Below, piece by piece: positions 15,065-23,252 of a stretch of 31,417 nucleotides of DNA. Both the position numbers and the translations under genes were made by a program. Each line of letters opens with the position of its first letter. Position 1 is the stretch's first letter. This DNA comes from Thermoplasmata archaeon (lineage in GTDB: Archaea; Thermoplasmatota; Thermoplasmata; Lutacidiplasmatales; UBA184), in contig JASIEC010000159.1 in NCBI GenBank assembly GCA_030046135.1, positions 1 through 31,417 of the forward strand, read 5' to 3'. The notes under the pieces were generated by a model, which saw only the letters and a program-made list of their open reading frames with translations, ran no database searches and was not told the DNA's origin.

Positions 15065-16015
15065 ATGGCGAAGATGGCCGCGACCGCGAGCCCCCCCAAG
15101 TTCCTCCGGCGGGGGAAGGTGAAGGAGGTCTACGAGGTCTCCCCGACCGAGCTCGAGTTCCGGTTCACGAACGCCATCTCCGTCTTCGACAAGACGATCC
15201 CGAGCGAGATCCCCCACAAGGGCGAGACGCTCGCCCGGACGGCGGCGCACTGGTTCGGGCTCTGCGACCGCCTCTCGATCCCCCACCACTTCCTCGGGCT
15301 CGCGGGGCCGACGTCGATGCGCGTGCGGCGCGTGCAGGTCGTCCCGCAGCCCCGGTCGCTCGGGCCGCACCCCACGAACTACTTGGTCCCGCTCGAGCTG
15401 ATCGTCCGCTACTACCTCGCGGGCTCGATGTGGGACCGGGTGACCCAGGGGAAGGTGACCGCCGAGGCGCTCGGCTTCCCCTCGGGGAAGAAGCTCGAGT
15501 ACGGGATGAAGCTCCCCGAGCCCCACTTCGAGGTGACGACGAAGCTCGAGCCGGTCGACCGGCTCCTCCCGCGCGACGAGGCGCTCGAGCTCGCCTGCCT
15601 CGAGCCGGCCCAGCTCGAAGCGATCCGCGAGACGATCCTCACGATCGACGAGGCGATGCAGCGCGAGATCGGCCCCCGCGGGCTCCTGCACGTCGACGGG
15701 AAGAAGGAGTTCGGGGTCGACGCGGAGGGGGTCCTCCGGGTCGTCGACACGTTCGGCACCGCGGACGAGGACCGGTTCTGGGACAAGGACGCCTACGCCC
15801 GGGGGCGCCAGGTCGACTTCTCGAAGGAGTTCGTCCGCCAGCACTACCGGCAGGCGGGGTACTACGAGCTCCTCTCCCGCGCGCGGGCGTCGCACGCCGC
15901 CGAGCCGCCGATCCCGCCGCTCCCCCCGCTCCTCGTCGACGAGGTGAGCCGCCTCTACACGACCGTCTTCGAGCGCCTGACGGGGGCGCCGTTCTCGCCG
16001 CGCCCGCCCCCCTAG
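15065..16015 (+). CDS. purC: SAICAR synthase (phosphoribosylaminoimidazole-succinocarboxamide synthase)
   Basis: Joins aspartate to CAIR with ATP in purine synthesis. The 316-aa protein shows LRRGKVKEVYEV (15-26), FTNAISVFDKTIP with the family's D-x-x-x-x SAICAR region, IPHKGETLARTAAHWF, and VPLELIVRYYLAGSMW (about 109-124), then VDTFGTADEDRFW near 230. The length is typical for the longer archaeal/fungal kind. A second ATG four codons in is possible. The C-terminus is Pro-rich (PFSPRPPP). It is likely monocistronic. Confidence 0.93.
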   Translation: MAKMAATASPPKFLRRGKVKEVYEVSPTELEFRFTNAISVFDKTIPSEIPHKGETLARTAAHWFGLCDRLSIPHHFLGLAGPTSMRVRRVQVVPQPRSLGPHPTNYLVPLELIVRYYLAGSMWDRVTQGKVTAEALGFPSGKKLEYGMKLPEPHFEVTTKLEPVDRLLPRDEALELACLEPAQLEAIRETILTIDEAMQREIGPRGLLHVDGKKEFGVDAEGVLRVVDTFGTADEDRFWDKDAYARGRQVDFSKEFVRQHYRQAGYYELLSRARASHAAEPPIPPLPPLLVDEVSRLYTTVFERLTGAPFSPRPPP

Positions 16016-16069
16016 CGCGCTCCCCGGTCGGGGGCCGCGGCGTTCACCGTTTCGGCACCCCTCCCTCGG

Positions 16070-16077
16070 GCTTATCT
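16070..16077 (+). promoter_or_regulatory. TATA-like element of radA
   Basis: GCTTATCT lies 32-39 nt before the ATG at 16109, giving a predicted leader of about 10 nt. Confidence 0.5.
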
Positions 16078-16108
16078 CCCGACCCCGCCGTTCGTCGACT
16101 CCGCGCCG

Positions 16109-17107
16109 ATGACCTCGAAAGCCGCCCCCCGCGCGACGAGCGCCGACGAGCCCGAGCCCGCCCCGAAGCCCGAGATCGCCCTCGAGGACCTCCCGGGGAT
16201 CGGGAGCGCCACCGCGGAGAAGCTCCGCGACGCGGGCTACACCGACCTGATGGAGCTCGCGGTCGCCTCGCCGGGGGACGTCGCCGAGGCGGCGGAGATC
16301 GGCGTCGCGATCGCGCAGAAGATCATCTCCGAGGCGCGCCGCCGGGCCGACGTCGGCGGGTTCGAGAGCGGCGCCGCGGTCCTCGAGCGGCGTCGGCGGC
16401 TCGGCCGCGTCACCTCCAACTCGAAGGCGCTCGACGAGCTGCTGGGCGGCGGGGTGGAGACCCAGGCGATCACCGAGTTCTCGGGCGAGTTCGGGACGGG
16501 GAAGACCCAGATCGCCCACCAGATCGCGGTCGCGGTCCAGCTCCCGGCCGCGCAGGGGGGGCTCGAGGGGGAGGCGGTCTACATCGACACCGAGTCGACG
16601 TTCCGGCCCGAGAGGATCGTCGACATGGCGAAGGGGATGGGGCTCGACCCGACGGCGACCCTCGAGCGGATCCACGTCGCCCGGGCGTTCAACTCGAACC
16701 ACCAGATGCTGCTCGTCCAGAAGGCCCAGGAGCTCGCCCGCGAGAAGCCGATCCGGCTGCTCGTCGTCGACTCCCTCACCGCCCACTTCCGCAGCGAGTA
16801 CGTCGGACGGGCCGAGCTCGCCCCTCGCCAGCAGCTGCTCAACAAGCACCTCCACGAGCTCCTCCGCTTCTCGGACGCCTACAACGCCGCGATCGTCGTG
16901 ACGAACCAGGTCTCGTCGCGGCCGGACATCCTCTTCGGCGACCCGACCCGCCCGATCGGCGGGAACATCGTCGCCCACGCGGCGACGTACCGGATCTACC
17001 TGCGGAAGTCGAAGCCGCCGCGCCGGATCGCCCGGCTCATCGACTCCCCGAACCTCCCCGAGGGGGAGGCGGTCTTCTCGCTCACGACGGAAGGGGTCCG
17101 CGACTAG
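16109..17107 (+). CDS. radA: DNA repair and recombination protein RadA
   Basis: The archaeal RecA/Rad51 recombinase, which forms filaments on single-stranded DNA and drives strand exchange. The 332-aa protein has an N-terminal HhH domain (LEDLPGIGSATAEKLRDAGY, 25-44), the linker LERRRRLGRVTSNSKALDEL, Walker A GEFGTGKT (126-133), the FRPERI segment and Walker B LLVVDSLTAHFR. The L2 region VVTNQVSSRPD and the ending LPEGEAVFSLTTEGVRD are typical. An acidic/Pro-rich stretch occupies residues 12-22. Its stop overlaps the stop of the convergent regulator gene. Confidence 0.97.
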   Translation: MTSKAAPRATSADEPEPAPKPEIALEDLPGIGSATAEKLRDAGYTDLMELAVASPGDVAEAAEIGVAIAQKIISEARRRADVGGFESGAAVLERRRRLGRVTSNSKALDELLGGGVETQAITEFSGEFGTGKTQIAHQIAVAVQLPAAQGGLEGEAVYIDTESTFRPERIVDMAKGMGLDPTATLERIHVARAFNSNHQMLLVQKAQELAREKPIRLLVVDSLTAHFRSEYVGRAELAPRQQLLNKHLHELLRFSDAYNAAIVVTNQVSSRPDILFGDPTRPIGGNIVAHAATYRIYLRKSKPPRRIARLIDSPNLPEGEAVFSLTTEGVRD

Positions 17108-17724
17108 CCCAGCCGCCGGACCGCGACCGCCTTCACGTAGAGGTAGACGCGGGCGCCGACCGCGAGCCGGAGTCGCCGGACCGACCCTTCCGTCAGCGCG
17201 ACGCGGACCGGCCGGCGCGCCCAGAGGACGCGGAGGACCGACGTCCCGTCGCCCTTCGTCCGGACCCCCTCCACGGTCCCCTCGAGGACGTTCCTCGCGG
17301 AGAGGGAGACCTTCCGCCGGCCGACGACGAACGCCTCGGGATCGACCCCGACGTCGACCCGCGCGCCGTCCGGGGCCCGGAACGCGACGGCGAGCTCCCC
17401 CGAGGGGGAGAGCGCCACCCGCGGCGACGGCCCGCCCCGGTACACCCCGCTCCACCGGTTCGCCGCCGGCGGGAGGCCCGAGCCCGCGCGCAGGAGCGAG
17501 CGGCCGAGGCGCGTGAGCCGGCTCCCGCCGTACCCCGGGCCCCCGCGGACCGCCTCGACGACGGGCGCCCCGTAGAGCCGGCCGAGCCGGGCGAGGCGGT
17601 AGACGACGCGGTCCCGCCCCACGCCGAGGGCCCGGGCCGCGCTCGCCGCGTTCGGTTCCTTCGCGAGCCGGCCGAGGAGCCGGCGATCGAGCGGCGTCAC
17701 CCAGCGGTCGTCGCGGGCGGTCAT
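17104..17724 (-). CDS. ModE-like regulator: winged helix plus TOBE/Mop domain
   Basis: A 206-aa protein. Residues 10-82 form a LysR/ModE-type winged helix (AASAARALGVGRDRVVYRLARL, ending in TRLGRSLLRAG). The C-terminal part has the molbindin-like signature SARNVLEGTVEGV ... VGARVYLYVKAVAV (about 140-203), which binds molybdate or tungstate in known relatives. It is the last gene of the wtpA-wtpB-wtpC operon and overlaps wtpC as ATGA, so it probably senses the oxyanion and controls this operon. The binding site is not identifiable. Confidence 0.82.
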   Translation of the reverse strand: MTARDDRWVTPLDRRLLGRLAKEPNAASAARALGVGRDRVVYRLARLGRLYGAPVVEAVRGGPGYGGSRLTRLGRSLLRAGSGLPPAANRWSGVYRGGPSPRVALSPSGELAVAFRAPDGARVDVGVDPEAFVVGRRKVSLSARNVLEGTVEGVRTKGDGTSVLRVLWARRPVRVALTEGSVRRLRLAVGARVYLYVKAVAVRRLG

Positions 17725-18746
17725 CGAGCGTCCCCGAGCGGCTTCCACCCCTCCGGCTCGACGCGAAGGGCGACGCGGTCCCCGACCCGCACCCCGGGCG
17801 GGTCCCGGCTCGGTCCCGATCGGACGGTGAGCGAGCCGTCGCGGAACGCGACGACCCAGCCGCCGGCGGTCCACCGCACGGCGGCGACCTCCGCGCGGGG
17901 GCCCCCGTCGGTCGCGCCCGTCCACCGGACCGCGTCGGCCGGCACGACGATCCCCTCGGAGCCCGCGGCCGCGAGCAGGCGGGGCGCGAGGCCCGCGTCG
18001 TGCGCCGCCTCGAGCTCCGCGAGGGAGTAGAGGTTCTCGTAGCCCAGGAACCGGGCGGCGAACCGGTCGAGCCGGCCCGCGGCGAGCCCCTCGGGGGGCC
18101 CGTCGAACCGCGCCCGGCCCCCCTCGAGGACCACGAGCCGGGAGGCGAGGCCGAAGGCGACCGCCGGGTCGTGCGTGACGAGCAGGAGCGGGATCCGTTC
18201 CGCCTCGAGGACGGTCCTCAACAGGCGCAGGAGCTCGTCGCGGCTCTCCACGTCGAGCGCCGCGAGCGGCTCGTCCCAGAGAAGGACCCGGGGCTCGGCC
18301 GCGAGCGCCCGGGCCATCGCGACGCGCTGGCGCTCCCCCGAGCTCAGCTCGGCGGGGTACCGGGCCTCGAGGCGACCGAGCCCGAACCGCTCGAGCCACG
18401 TCGCGGCCCGCCGCGCTCGGTCGGGGTGGCCCTGGAGGTCGAGAGGGTAGCGGACGTTGGCGCGGACGCGAAGGTGCGGGAAGAGCCCGAGGTCGGGCGG
18501 CACGAAGCCGAGGCCGCGCCGCTCGGGCGGCAGCCGCTCGATCGCCCGCCCGTCGAGCCGGATCGTCCCGGACCTCAGCGGCAGGAACCCCGCGATCGCC
18601 CGCAGCAGGGTCGTCTTGCCCGCGCCGGACGGGCCGAGGACGACCGTCGCCTCGCCGCCCCCCGCGTCGAGGCGGATCGGCCCCAGGCGGAACGAGCCGT
18701 GGACGGCCTCGAGGTCGCGGACCTCGAGGGCCGTCAGGAGAACCAC
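17721..18746 (-). CDS. wtpC: Tungstate/molybdate ABC transporter, ATP-binding protein
   Basis: A 341-aa ABC ATPase: Walker A GPSGAGKTT (38-46), signature LSSGE (135-139), Walker B VLLWDE (155-160), switch His193, and a C-terminal TOBE region (about 255-341). The Q-loop is unusual: GFVPPDLGLFPHL has Pro85 where Gln normally contacts the metal and the permease. The GTG start at 18746 overlaps wtpB by 13 nt and gives the expected N-terminus. It powers the WtpB permease. Substrate is inferred from WtpA and the ModE-like neighbour. Confidence 0.85.
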   Translation of the reverse strand: MVLLTALEVRDLEAVHGSFRLGPIRLDAGGGEATVVLGPSGAGKTTLLRAIAGFLPLRSGTIRLDGRAIERLPPERRGLGFVPPDLGLFPHLRVRANVRYPLDLQGHPDRARRAATWLERFGLGRLEARYPAELSSGERQRVAMARALAAEPRVLLWDEPLAALDVESRDELLRLLRTVLEAERIPLLLVTHDPAVAFGLASRLVVLEGGRARFDGPPEGLAAGRLDRFAARFLGYENLYSLAELEAAHDAGLAPRLLAAAGSEGIVVPADAVRWTGATDGGPRAEVAAVRWTAGGWVVAFRDGSLTVRSGPSRDPPGVRVGDRVALRVEPEGWKPLGDAR

Positions 18747-19579
18747 CTCCCCCGCGCCCAGGCGAAGCCGCTGCGGTCGAGGAGGCGCACGCCGAGGAAG
18801 ATCGCGAGGGCGACGAGGACGAGCAGCGCCGCCGCGCTCGTCGTCCCCGGGAGGCCGACGGTCCCGTAGAGGTTGAAGATGTAGACGGAGGCGGTGGTGG
18901 TCGGCGGCCCGTTCCAGCCCGCGCCCGGGACGATGGCGTAGGCGAGGATCAGGAACCCCCCGACCTCGCTCACCCCGCGGGCCCACATGAGCAGCGCCCC
19001 GGTGAGGATCCCCCGGGCGGCCGAGGGGAGGGAGACCGTGAGGAACGCCTCGCTCGGCGTCGCGCCGAGCGACCGGGCCGCCTCGACCGTCCCGTCGGAG
19101 ACGGAGCGGAAGGCGAGCTCGGAGGTGAGGACGACGTACGACGCCCCGACGTACAGCATGACGAGCACGACGCCCCCGATCGAGTCGAAGATCGGGAGCC
19201 CGAGCGACAGGGCGAGCCGCCCGAGCGGGGCCGAGGGGGCGAAGAGGAGGAGGAGGGCGAGCCCGACGACGAGGTGCGGGATCGCGACGGGGAGCAGGAC
19301 GATCGACGAGACGATCGAGCGGCCCGGGAACCGGTAGCGGGCGAGGGCGTAGCCGAGCGGGACCCCGGTGAGGAGCCCCAGGCCGACCGCGATCCCCGAG
19401 CTCAGGAGCGTGAACTCGATCGAGATCCGGAAGCCGACGTTCCGCGCCGCCTCCCACAGGCCCCCCGCCCCCGCGTAGAGGAACAGCGCGACGAGCGGGA
19501 GGACGAACAGCCCGACGAGCGACGCCGACAGCAGCCCGCCGAGCGTCCGTCGGAGGACGGTGGGGGCCCCGTCCAGCAT
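18734..19579 (-). CDS. wtpB: Tungstate/molybdate ABC transporter, permease
   Basis: A 281-aa membrane protein with about six hydrophobic helices (for example LVGLFVLPLVALFLYA near 22 and VVLVMLYVGASYVVL near 137). The cytoplasmic EAA loop is EAARSLGATPSEAFLTVSLP (about 167-186), the contact site for the ATPase. It follows the wtpA stop by 27 nt and overlaps wtpC. Family membership in the ModB/CysTW permeases is clear; the exact oxyanion is inferred from the neighbours. Confidence 0.87.
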   Translation of the reverse strand: MLDGAPTVLRRTLGGLLSASLVGLFVLPLVALFLYAGAGGLWEAARNVGFRISIEFTLLSSGIAVGLGLLTGVPLGYALARYRFPGRSIVSSIVLLPVAIPHLVVGLALLLLFAPSAPLGRLALSLGLPIFDSIGGVVLVMLYVGASYVVLTSELAFRSVSDGTVEAARSLGATPSEAFLTVSLPSAARGILTGALLMWARGVSEVGGFLILAYAIVPGAGWNGPPTTTASVYIFNLYGTVGLPGTTSAAALLVLVALAIFLGVRLLDRSGFAWARGRWFS

Positions 19580-19606
19580 CGACGGCGGGACCCCCGGGCC
19601 GCGGGC

Positions 19607-20683
19607 TCAGGTGATGAGCGCCGAGAGGTACGAGGGGAGCGCGACGATGCCTCCCGTGGTCGATCCGCTGAGCGCCGCCGGAAGATGGGACGGCTGGTCG
19701 GTCCACATCGGGGCGAGCACCGAGAAGCCGTCGGTCGACAGGGTCGAGGCCGTCGCGTTCGAGAGCAGGAACTCCGCGAAGGCGAGCCCGAGGACCGCGT
19801 GGGGAGCGGTCGACGGGACCGTGAGGGCGAAGAGCACCGGGACGCCGACGTCCGTCGCCGTCCCCGAGCTCGTGATCACCTTGGTCGAGACGGTCCCGTA
19901 GTTCGCGACGTCCGTGGACGTCGTGCCGCCCAGGTTCACGGACGGGGCGAGCGGGATGTACGTCAGGTGATCGGCGATGGCGTACGACTGGTAGATGAGG
20001 TAGGCGTCGACCTCCCCGGTCTGGAGGGCCGTCGCCGCGACGTTCTCGGCCACGTACTTGACGGAGGAGGTGGGCACGGCGAGGGCTCCCTCGCCGCCGG
20101 TGAAGAAGTGCCCGTAGAACGCTCCCCCGTCGCTCTCGAGCGCGTCCTCGAGCTCGAGGACGATGATCGCGTTGACGCCGAGAGGGTCGGAGCTCGCGTT
20201 GGGGGTCCCGAGGGTGACGCCCGAGGCGACGATCGCCTTGGACCAGTTCAGCGCGGTGACGCCCTTGAGCGCGGGGACCGAGTCGTTGTACGCGAGGACG
20301 ACCGGGTCCGAGGCGAAGACGACCTCCCAGCTGGCGACCGTGCTCGCCATCGGCTCGAGATGCTCGGGGATCACGCGGTAGTCGGCCGAGACGAAGATGT
20401 CGTACGGCTGGCCGCCCGCCGCGAGGGCGGTCGCCCCGTCGGTGCTCCCCTCGTACAGCTGCAGCGACGAAGGCGCCGAGACCCCCGGCGTCTCGTTCGC
20501 GAACTGGGAGGCGAGCGCGGGCATGAGCCCCGCCGGCGCGAGGCTCCCGGCCGCGATGATGGCGAGGTCGCCCGCGGTGCTCGCCGCGGGGCCGGGGTGG
20601 GCGAGCCACCCGCCCGCGAACCCGGCGACGGCGCACACGGCGGCGACTCCGACCACGACGGCGATCGTCCCTACTAGTCGCAT
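19607..20683 (-). CDS. wtpA: Tungstate/molybdate ABC transporter, substrate-binding protein
   Basis: A 358-aa secreted or membrane-tethered binding protein. Residues 1-24 form a hydrophobic signal/anchor (GTIAVVVGVAAVCAVAGFAG), and a Ser/Thr-rich style typical of exported archaeal proteins follows. WtpA-like motifs are IIAAGSLAPAGLMPAL near 41, FVSADYRVIPEHL near 95 and WEVVFASDPVVLAYND near 118. The start at 20683 is preferred over 20707 because a TATA box lies at 20706-20713, predicting a leaderless mRNA. It opens the operon wtpA-wtpB-wtpC-regulator. Confidence 0.85.
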   Translation of the reverse strand: MRLVGTIAVVVGVAAVCAVAGFAGGWLAHPGPAASTAGDLAIIAAGSLAPAGLMPALASQFANETPGVSAPSSLQLYEGSTDGATALAAGGQPYDIFVSADYRVIPEHLEPMASTVASWEVVFASDPVVLAYNDSVPALKGVTALNWSKAIVASGVTLGTPNASSDPLGVNAIIVLELEDALESDGGAFYGHFFTGGEGALAVPTSSVKYVAENVAATALQTGEVDAYLIYQSYAIADHLTYIPLAPSVNLGGTTSTDVANYGTVSTKVITSSGTATDVGVPVLFALTVPSTAPHAVLGLAFAEFLLSNATASTLSTDGFSVLAPMWTDQPSHLPAALSGSTTGGIVALPSYLSALIT

Positions 20684-20705
20684 GGATGTGGGATTCTGCC
20701 ACATC

Positions 20706-20713
20706 AATTAAAG
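20706..20713 (-). promoter_or_regulatory. TATA box of the wtp operon
   Basis: Minus-strand ACCTTTAA followed by TTGATG, 23-30 nt before the wtpA ATG. It overlaps the last codons of the upstream protease gene, so the two genes are adjacent but separately promoted. Confidence 0.65.
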
Positions 20714-21079
20714 GTGCGCCCGCCGGCCGGGAGGGGCGTAGCGGAACCAGGCGAGCCCGACGACCGCCGAGGAGGGGACGCTGCCGAACTGCCGGCTGTC
20801 GCGGCTCGCGGCCGCGTTGTCCCCGACGAGGTCGAGCTGGCCCTCCGGGGGCGACGGTCGCGCCCCGCCCGCGGCGTCGGGCGTCGGCGCGATCCGCTTG
20901 AGGAGGAGATGTCCCGGCCGCTCCGGGTCCCTCGCCACGACGACGTCCCCGGCCGCGAGCGGACGGCCCGGCGTCGGGTCGACGTAGAGCCGATCCCCGG
21001 GCAGGAACGCCGGCCGCATCGAGTCGTCCCGGACGACGAACCGTCGGCTCCTCCACCGCCGCCGGAACTCCCCCCGCAC
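20708..21079 (-). CDS. sodX: S26 signal-peptidase-like protease, probable Ni-SOD maturation peptidase
   Basis: A 123-aa type I signal-peptidase fold. The catalytic Ser20 is in RDDSMRPAFLPGDRL and Lys61 in HLLLKRIA, and LVGDNAAASRDSRQFG (84-99) is the family's last conserved box. There is no membrane helix, unlike secretory signal peptidases. It is divergent from sodN across a 57-nt gap with a shared TATA region, the arrangement of sodN with sodX, whose product is thought to remove the SodN leader so that His1 can bind nickel. The GTG at 21079 is chosen; the frame stays open further upstream but runs across sodN. The role is inferred from family and context. Confidence 0.8.
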   Translation of the reverse strand: MRGEFRRRWRSRRFVVRDDSMRPAFLPGDRLYVDPTPGRPLAAGDVVVARDPERPGHLLLKRIAPTPDAAGGARPSPPEGQLDLVGDNAAASRDSRQFGSVPSSAVVGLAWFRYAPPGRRAHL

Positions 21080-21106
21080 GGACGGCTCCCCCGCTCCGTC
21101 CGGCAA

Positions 21107-21114
21107 CCTTATCC
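21107..21114. promoter_or_regulatory. Shared TATA region between sodX and sodN
   Basis: CCTTATCC lies 23-30 nt before the sodN ATG (21137). Its complement GGATAAGG lies 28-35 nt before the sodX GTG (21079). No other A/T-rich patch exists in the 57-nt gap, so one element may serve both directions. Confidence 0.55.
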
Positions 21115-21136
21115 TCCGCCCGACGTGTGCGCGGCC

Positions 21137-21670
21137 ATGTCCGCCCGTTCGTGGGTCCGCGGCCGGCTGATCGACCTTCTCGACGCCGTCTCCCCGCCGG
21201 AGCCGGTCGACGCGCACTGCGACATCCCGTGCGGTATTTATGACCCGCACGAGGCCCAGATCGCCGCCCTCACCGTCCTCCGGATGGACCAGCTGATCGC
21301 CGAGGCCCCGGCCCCCGCCGCCGACGCGAAGCCCGAGGACCGGGCGGGGTACGGCTCGAAGCTCGCGCGCTACACGCTCGTCAAGGAGCAGCACGCCGAG
21401 CGCGTGAAGCACGAGATCCGGGTCATCTGGGGCGACTACGTCACCCCCGACCTCGCGAAGCAGCATCCCCAGCTCGGGGAGCTGACGTTCAAGATCCTGA
21501 AGCAGGCGTCCAAGGCCCGGCAGGGCTCGGCGGTCGCCGACGCCCAGGATCTCGTGAAGCTCGTCCAGGAGTTCGCGGAGCTGTTCTGGACGACGAAGGG
21601 CGCGAAGAGCCGGCGCCAGCCGTCCCTCCAGAAGGTCGGGGGCGAGATCGTCGTCCCGGTCCCGGCGTAG
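21137..21670 (+). CDS. sodN: Nickel superoxide dismutase precursor
   Basis: Converts superoxide to peroxide and oxygen with a nickel hook. The hook is exact: His27-Cys28-Asp29-Ile30-Pro31-Cys32-Gly33 and Tyr35, equal to mature H1, C2, C6 and Y9. Residues 1-26 (ending PVDA) are a leader that must be cut before His27. The mature protein would be 151 aa, longer than the ~117 aa of Streptomyces NiSOD, with added length at the C-terminus and around 55-70. ERVKHEIRVIWGDY and the long helices fit the four-helix fold. The maturation protease is divergent next door. Ni-SOD is known mainly from bacteria and some algae; few archaeal cases are known to me. Confidence 0.93.
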   Translation: MSARSWVRGRLIDLLDAVSPPEPVDAHCDIPCGIYDPHEAQIAALTVLRMDQLIAEAPAPAADAKPEDRAGYGSKLARYTLVKEQHAERVKHEIRVIWGDYVTPDLAKQHPQLGELTFKILKQASKARQGSAVADAQDLVKLVQEFAELFWTTKGAKSRRQPSLQKVGGEIVVPVPA

Positions 21671-21702
21671 GGGACCCCGGTCGCACGGCAGGGCGGAGCC
21701 GG

Positions 21703-23229
21703 ATGAGCGAGGCCGTCGCGCTCGACGGCCGCTCGCTCACGCTCCCGACGTTCCTCGGGGTCGCCCGGTCGGGCGCGCCGGTCGCGATCGCTCCGGCCGC
21801 GCTCGATCGGGTCCGGGCGAGCCGGGGGGCCGTCGAGCGCGCGGTCGCCGCCGGGCGCGCCGTCTACGGCGTGACGACCGGCTTCGGCGCGCTCTCCACG
21901 GTGACGATCCCCCGCGAGAGCGTGCGAGCCCTCCAGACGTCGCTCGTCCGCAGCCACGCGAGCGGCACCGGCCCTCCCCTGCCCGCGGAGGTCGTCCGGG
22001 GCGTGCTGCTCCTCCGAGCGAACTCCCTCGCCCGGGGCCTTTCGGGCGTGCGCCCCGAGGTGGTGGAGCTCCTCGGCGAGATCCTCAACCGGGGCCTCGT
22101 CCCGTGGGTCCCCGAGCAGGGCTCGGTCGGCGCGTCGGGGGACCTCGCCCCGCTCGCCCACCTCGCGCTCGCCCTCACGGGGGAGGGTTCGTTCGTCGGC
22201 GCCGGCGGGTCGCCGATCCCCGCGCGCGACGCGCTCGCCCGCGAGCGGCTCCGTCCGGTGGAGCTCGAGGCGAAGGAGGGGGTCGCGCTGCTCAACGGGA
22301 CGTCGCTGATGGCCGCCTACCTCGCGCTCGGGGTCGCGGACGCCCGCGGGCTCCTCGAGGCCGGGACGGTCGCGGCGGCGATGTCGGTCGACGCGCTCGA
22401 GGGCTCGCCGGAGCCGTTCGACGATCGGCTCGGGGAGGCCCGCAACGCCCCCGACGAGCGGTCCGTCGCGGCGTCGATGCGGGCCCTGCTGGCGGGGAGC
22501 CAGCTCGCCGTCCGGCGGAGCGAGTGGACCGGCCAGGAGCCGTACACCGTCCGCTGCATCCCCCAGGTGCTGGGGGCGGTCCGGGGCGCGCTCGGCCCCG
22601 CGGAGGAGCTCCTCGGCCGCGAGCTCAACGCCGTGACCGACAATCCCCTCGTCTTCGAGCGCGACGAGTTCCTGAGCGGCGGGAACTTCCACGGTCAGTC
22701 GCTCGCCTTCGGGCTCGACACCCTCGCGCTCGCCGTGCAGTACGTCGCGGGGTTCTCCGAGCGGCGGATCTCGCGGCTCCTCCACCCGGCGCTCAACCGG
22801 GGCCTCCCCGCCTTCCTCGCGCCGACGCCGGGGGTCTCGAGCGGCCTCATGGTCCCCCAGTACGTCGCCGCGGCGCTCGTCAACGAGAACGCGACCCTCG
22901 TCCACCCCGCGAGCGCCACGAGCCTCCCGACGTCCGCCGACCAGGAGGACTACGTGAGCATGGGCGCCTGGGCGGGGGCGAAGCTCCGCCGGGCGATCGA
23001 GAACGCGCGGCGCGTCGTCGCGATCGAGTGGCTCGTCGCCGGCCAGGCGCTCGAGCTCCGGCGTCCGAGGACGGGGGGCCGGGGCAGCGAGGCCGCCCTC
23101 CGCGCCCTCCGGACGCTCGCCGGGCCGTGGACCGAGGACCGGAGCGTCGCGCCCGACCTCGAGCGCGTCGCGGGCGCGATCGCCTCGGGCGCCCTGGTCG
23201 CCGAGGTCCGGCGGTCCGCTCCGTTCTGA
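21703..23229 (+). CDS. hutH: Histidine ammonia-lyase
   Basis: Converts histidine to urocanate and ammonia, the first step of histidine use. The 508-aa protein forms its MIO cofactor from Ala144-Ser145-Gly146 in SVGASGDLAPLAHLAL; Tyr55 is in YGVTTGFGALS. FHGQSLAFGLDTLALAVQ, and QEDYVSMGAWAG near 410, are standard. Length is typical. It starts 32 nt after sodN with no clear TATA box, so it may be read through from sodN. It ends convergent with atpC. No urocanase gene is in the window. Confidence 0.95.
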   Translation: MSEAVALDGRSLTLPTFLGVARSGAPVAIAPAALDRVRASRGAVERAVAAGRAVYGVTTGFGALSTVTIPRESVRALQTSLVRSHASGTGPPLPAEVVRGVLLLRANSLARGLSGVRPEVVELLGEILNRGLVPWVPEQGSVGASGDLAPLAHLALALTGEGSFVGAGGSPIPARDALARERLRPVELEAKEGVALLNGTSLMAAYLALGVADARGLLEAGTVAAAMSVDALEGSPEPFDDRLGEARNAPDERSVAASMRALLAGSQLAVRRSEWTGQEPYTVRCIPQVLGAVRGALGPAEELLGRELNAVTDNPLVFERDEFLSGGNFHGQSLAFGLDTLALAVQYVAGFSERRISRLLHPALNRGLPAFLAPTPGVSSGLMVPQYVAAALVNENATLVHPASATSLPTSADQEDYVSMGAWAGAKLRRAIENARRVVAIEWLVAGQALELRRPRTGGRGSEAALRALRTLAGPWTEDRSVAPDLERVAGAIASGALVAEVRRSAPF

Positions 23230-23252
23230 CGGTCGGCGGCGCCGAGGCGCGG

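Noticed and set aside
15430..18030. 866-codon plus-strand frame across purC and radA
   Set aside because: It is out of frame with both genes and is Arg/Pro/Gly-rich, as expected for a GC shadow.
17721..21056. 1111-codon open frame on the minus strand
   Set aside because: Only its last 341 codons (wtpC) match a protein; the rest is an out-of-frame shadow of wtpB, wtpA and the SodX-like gene, kept open by high GC.
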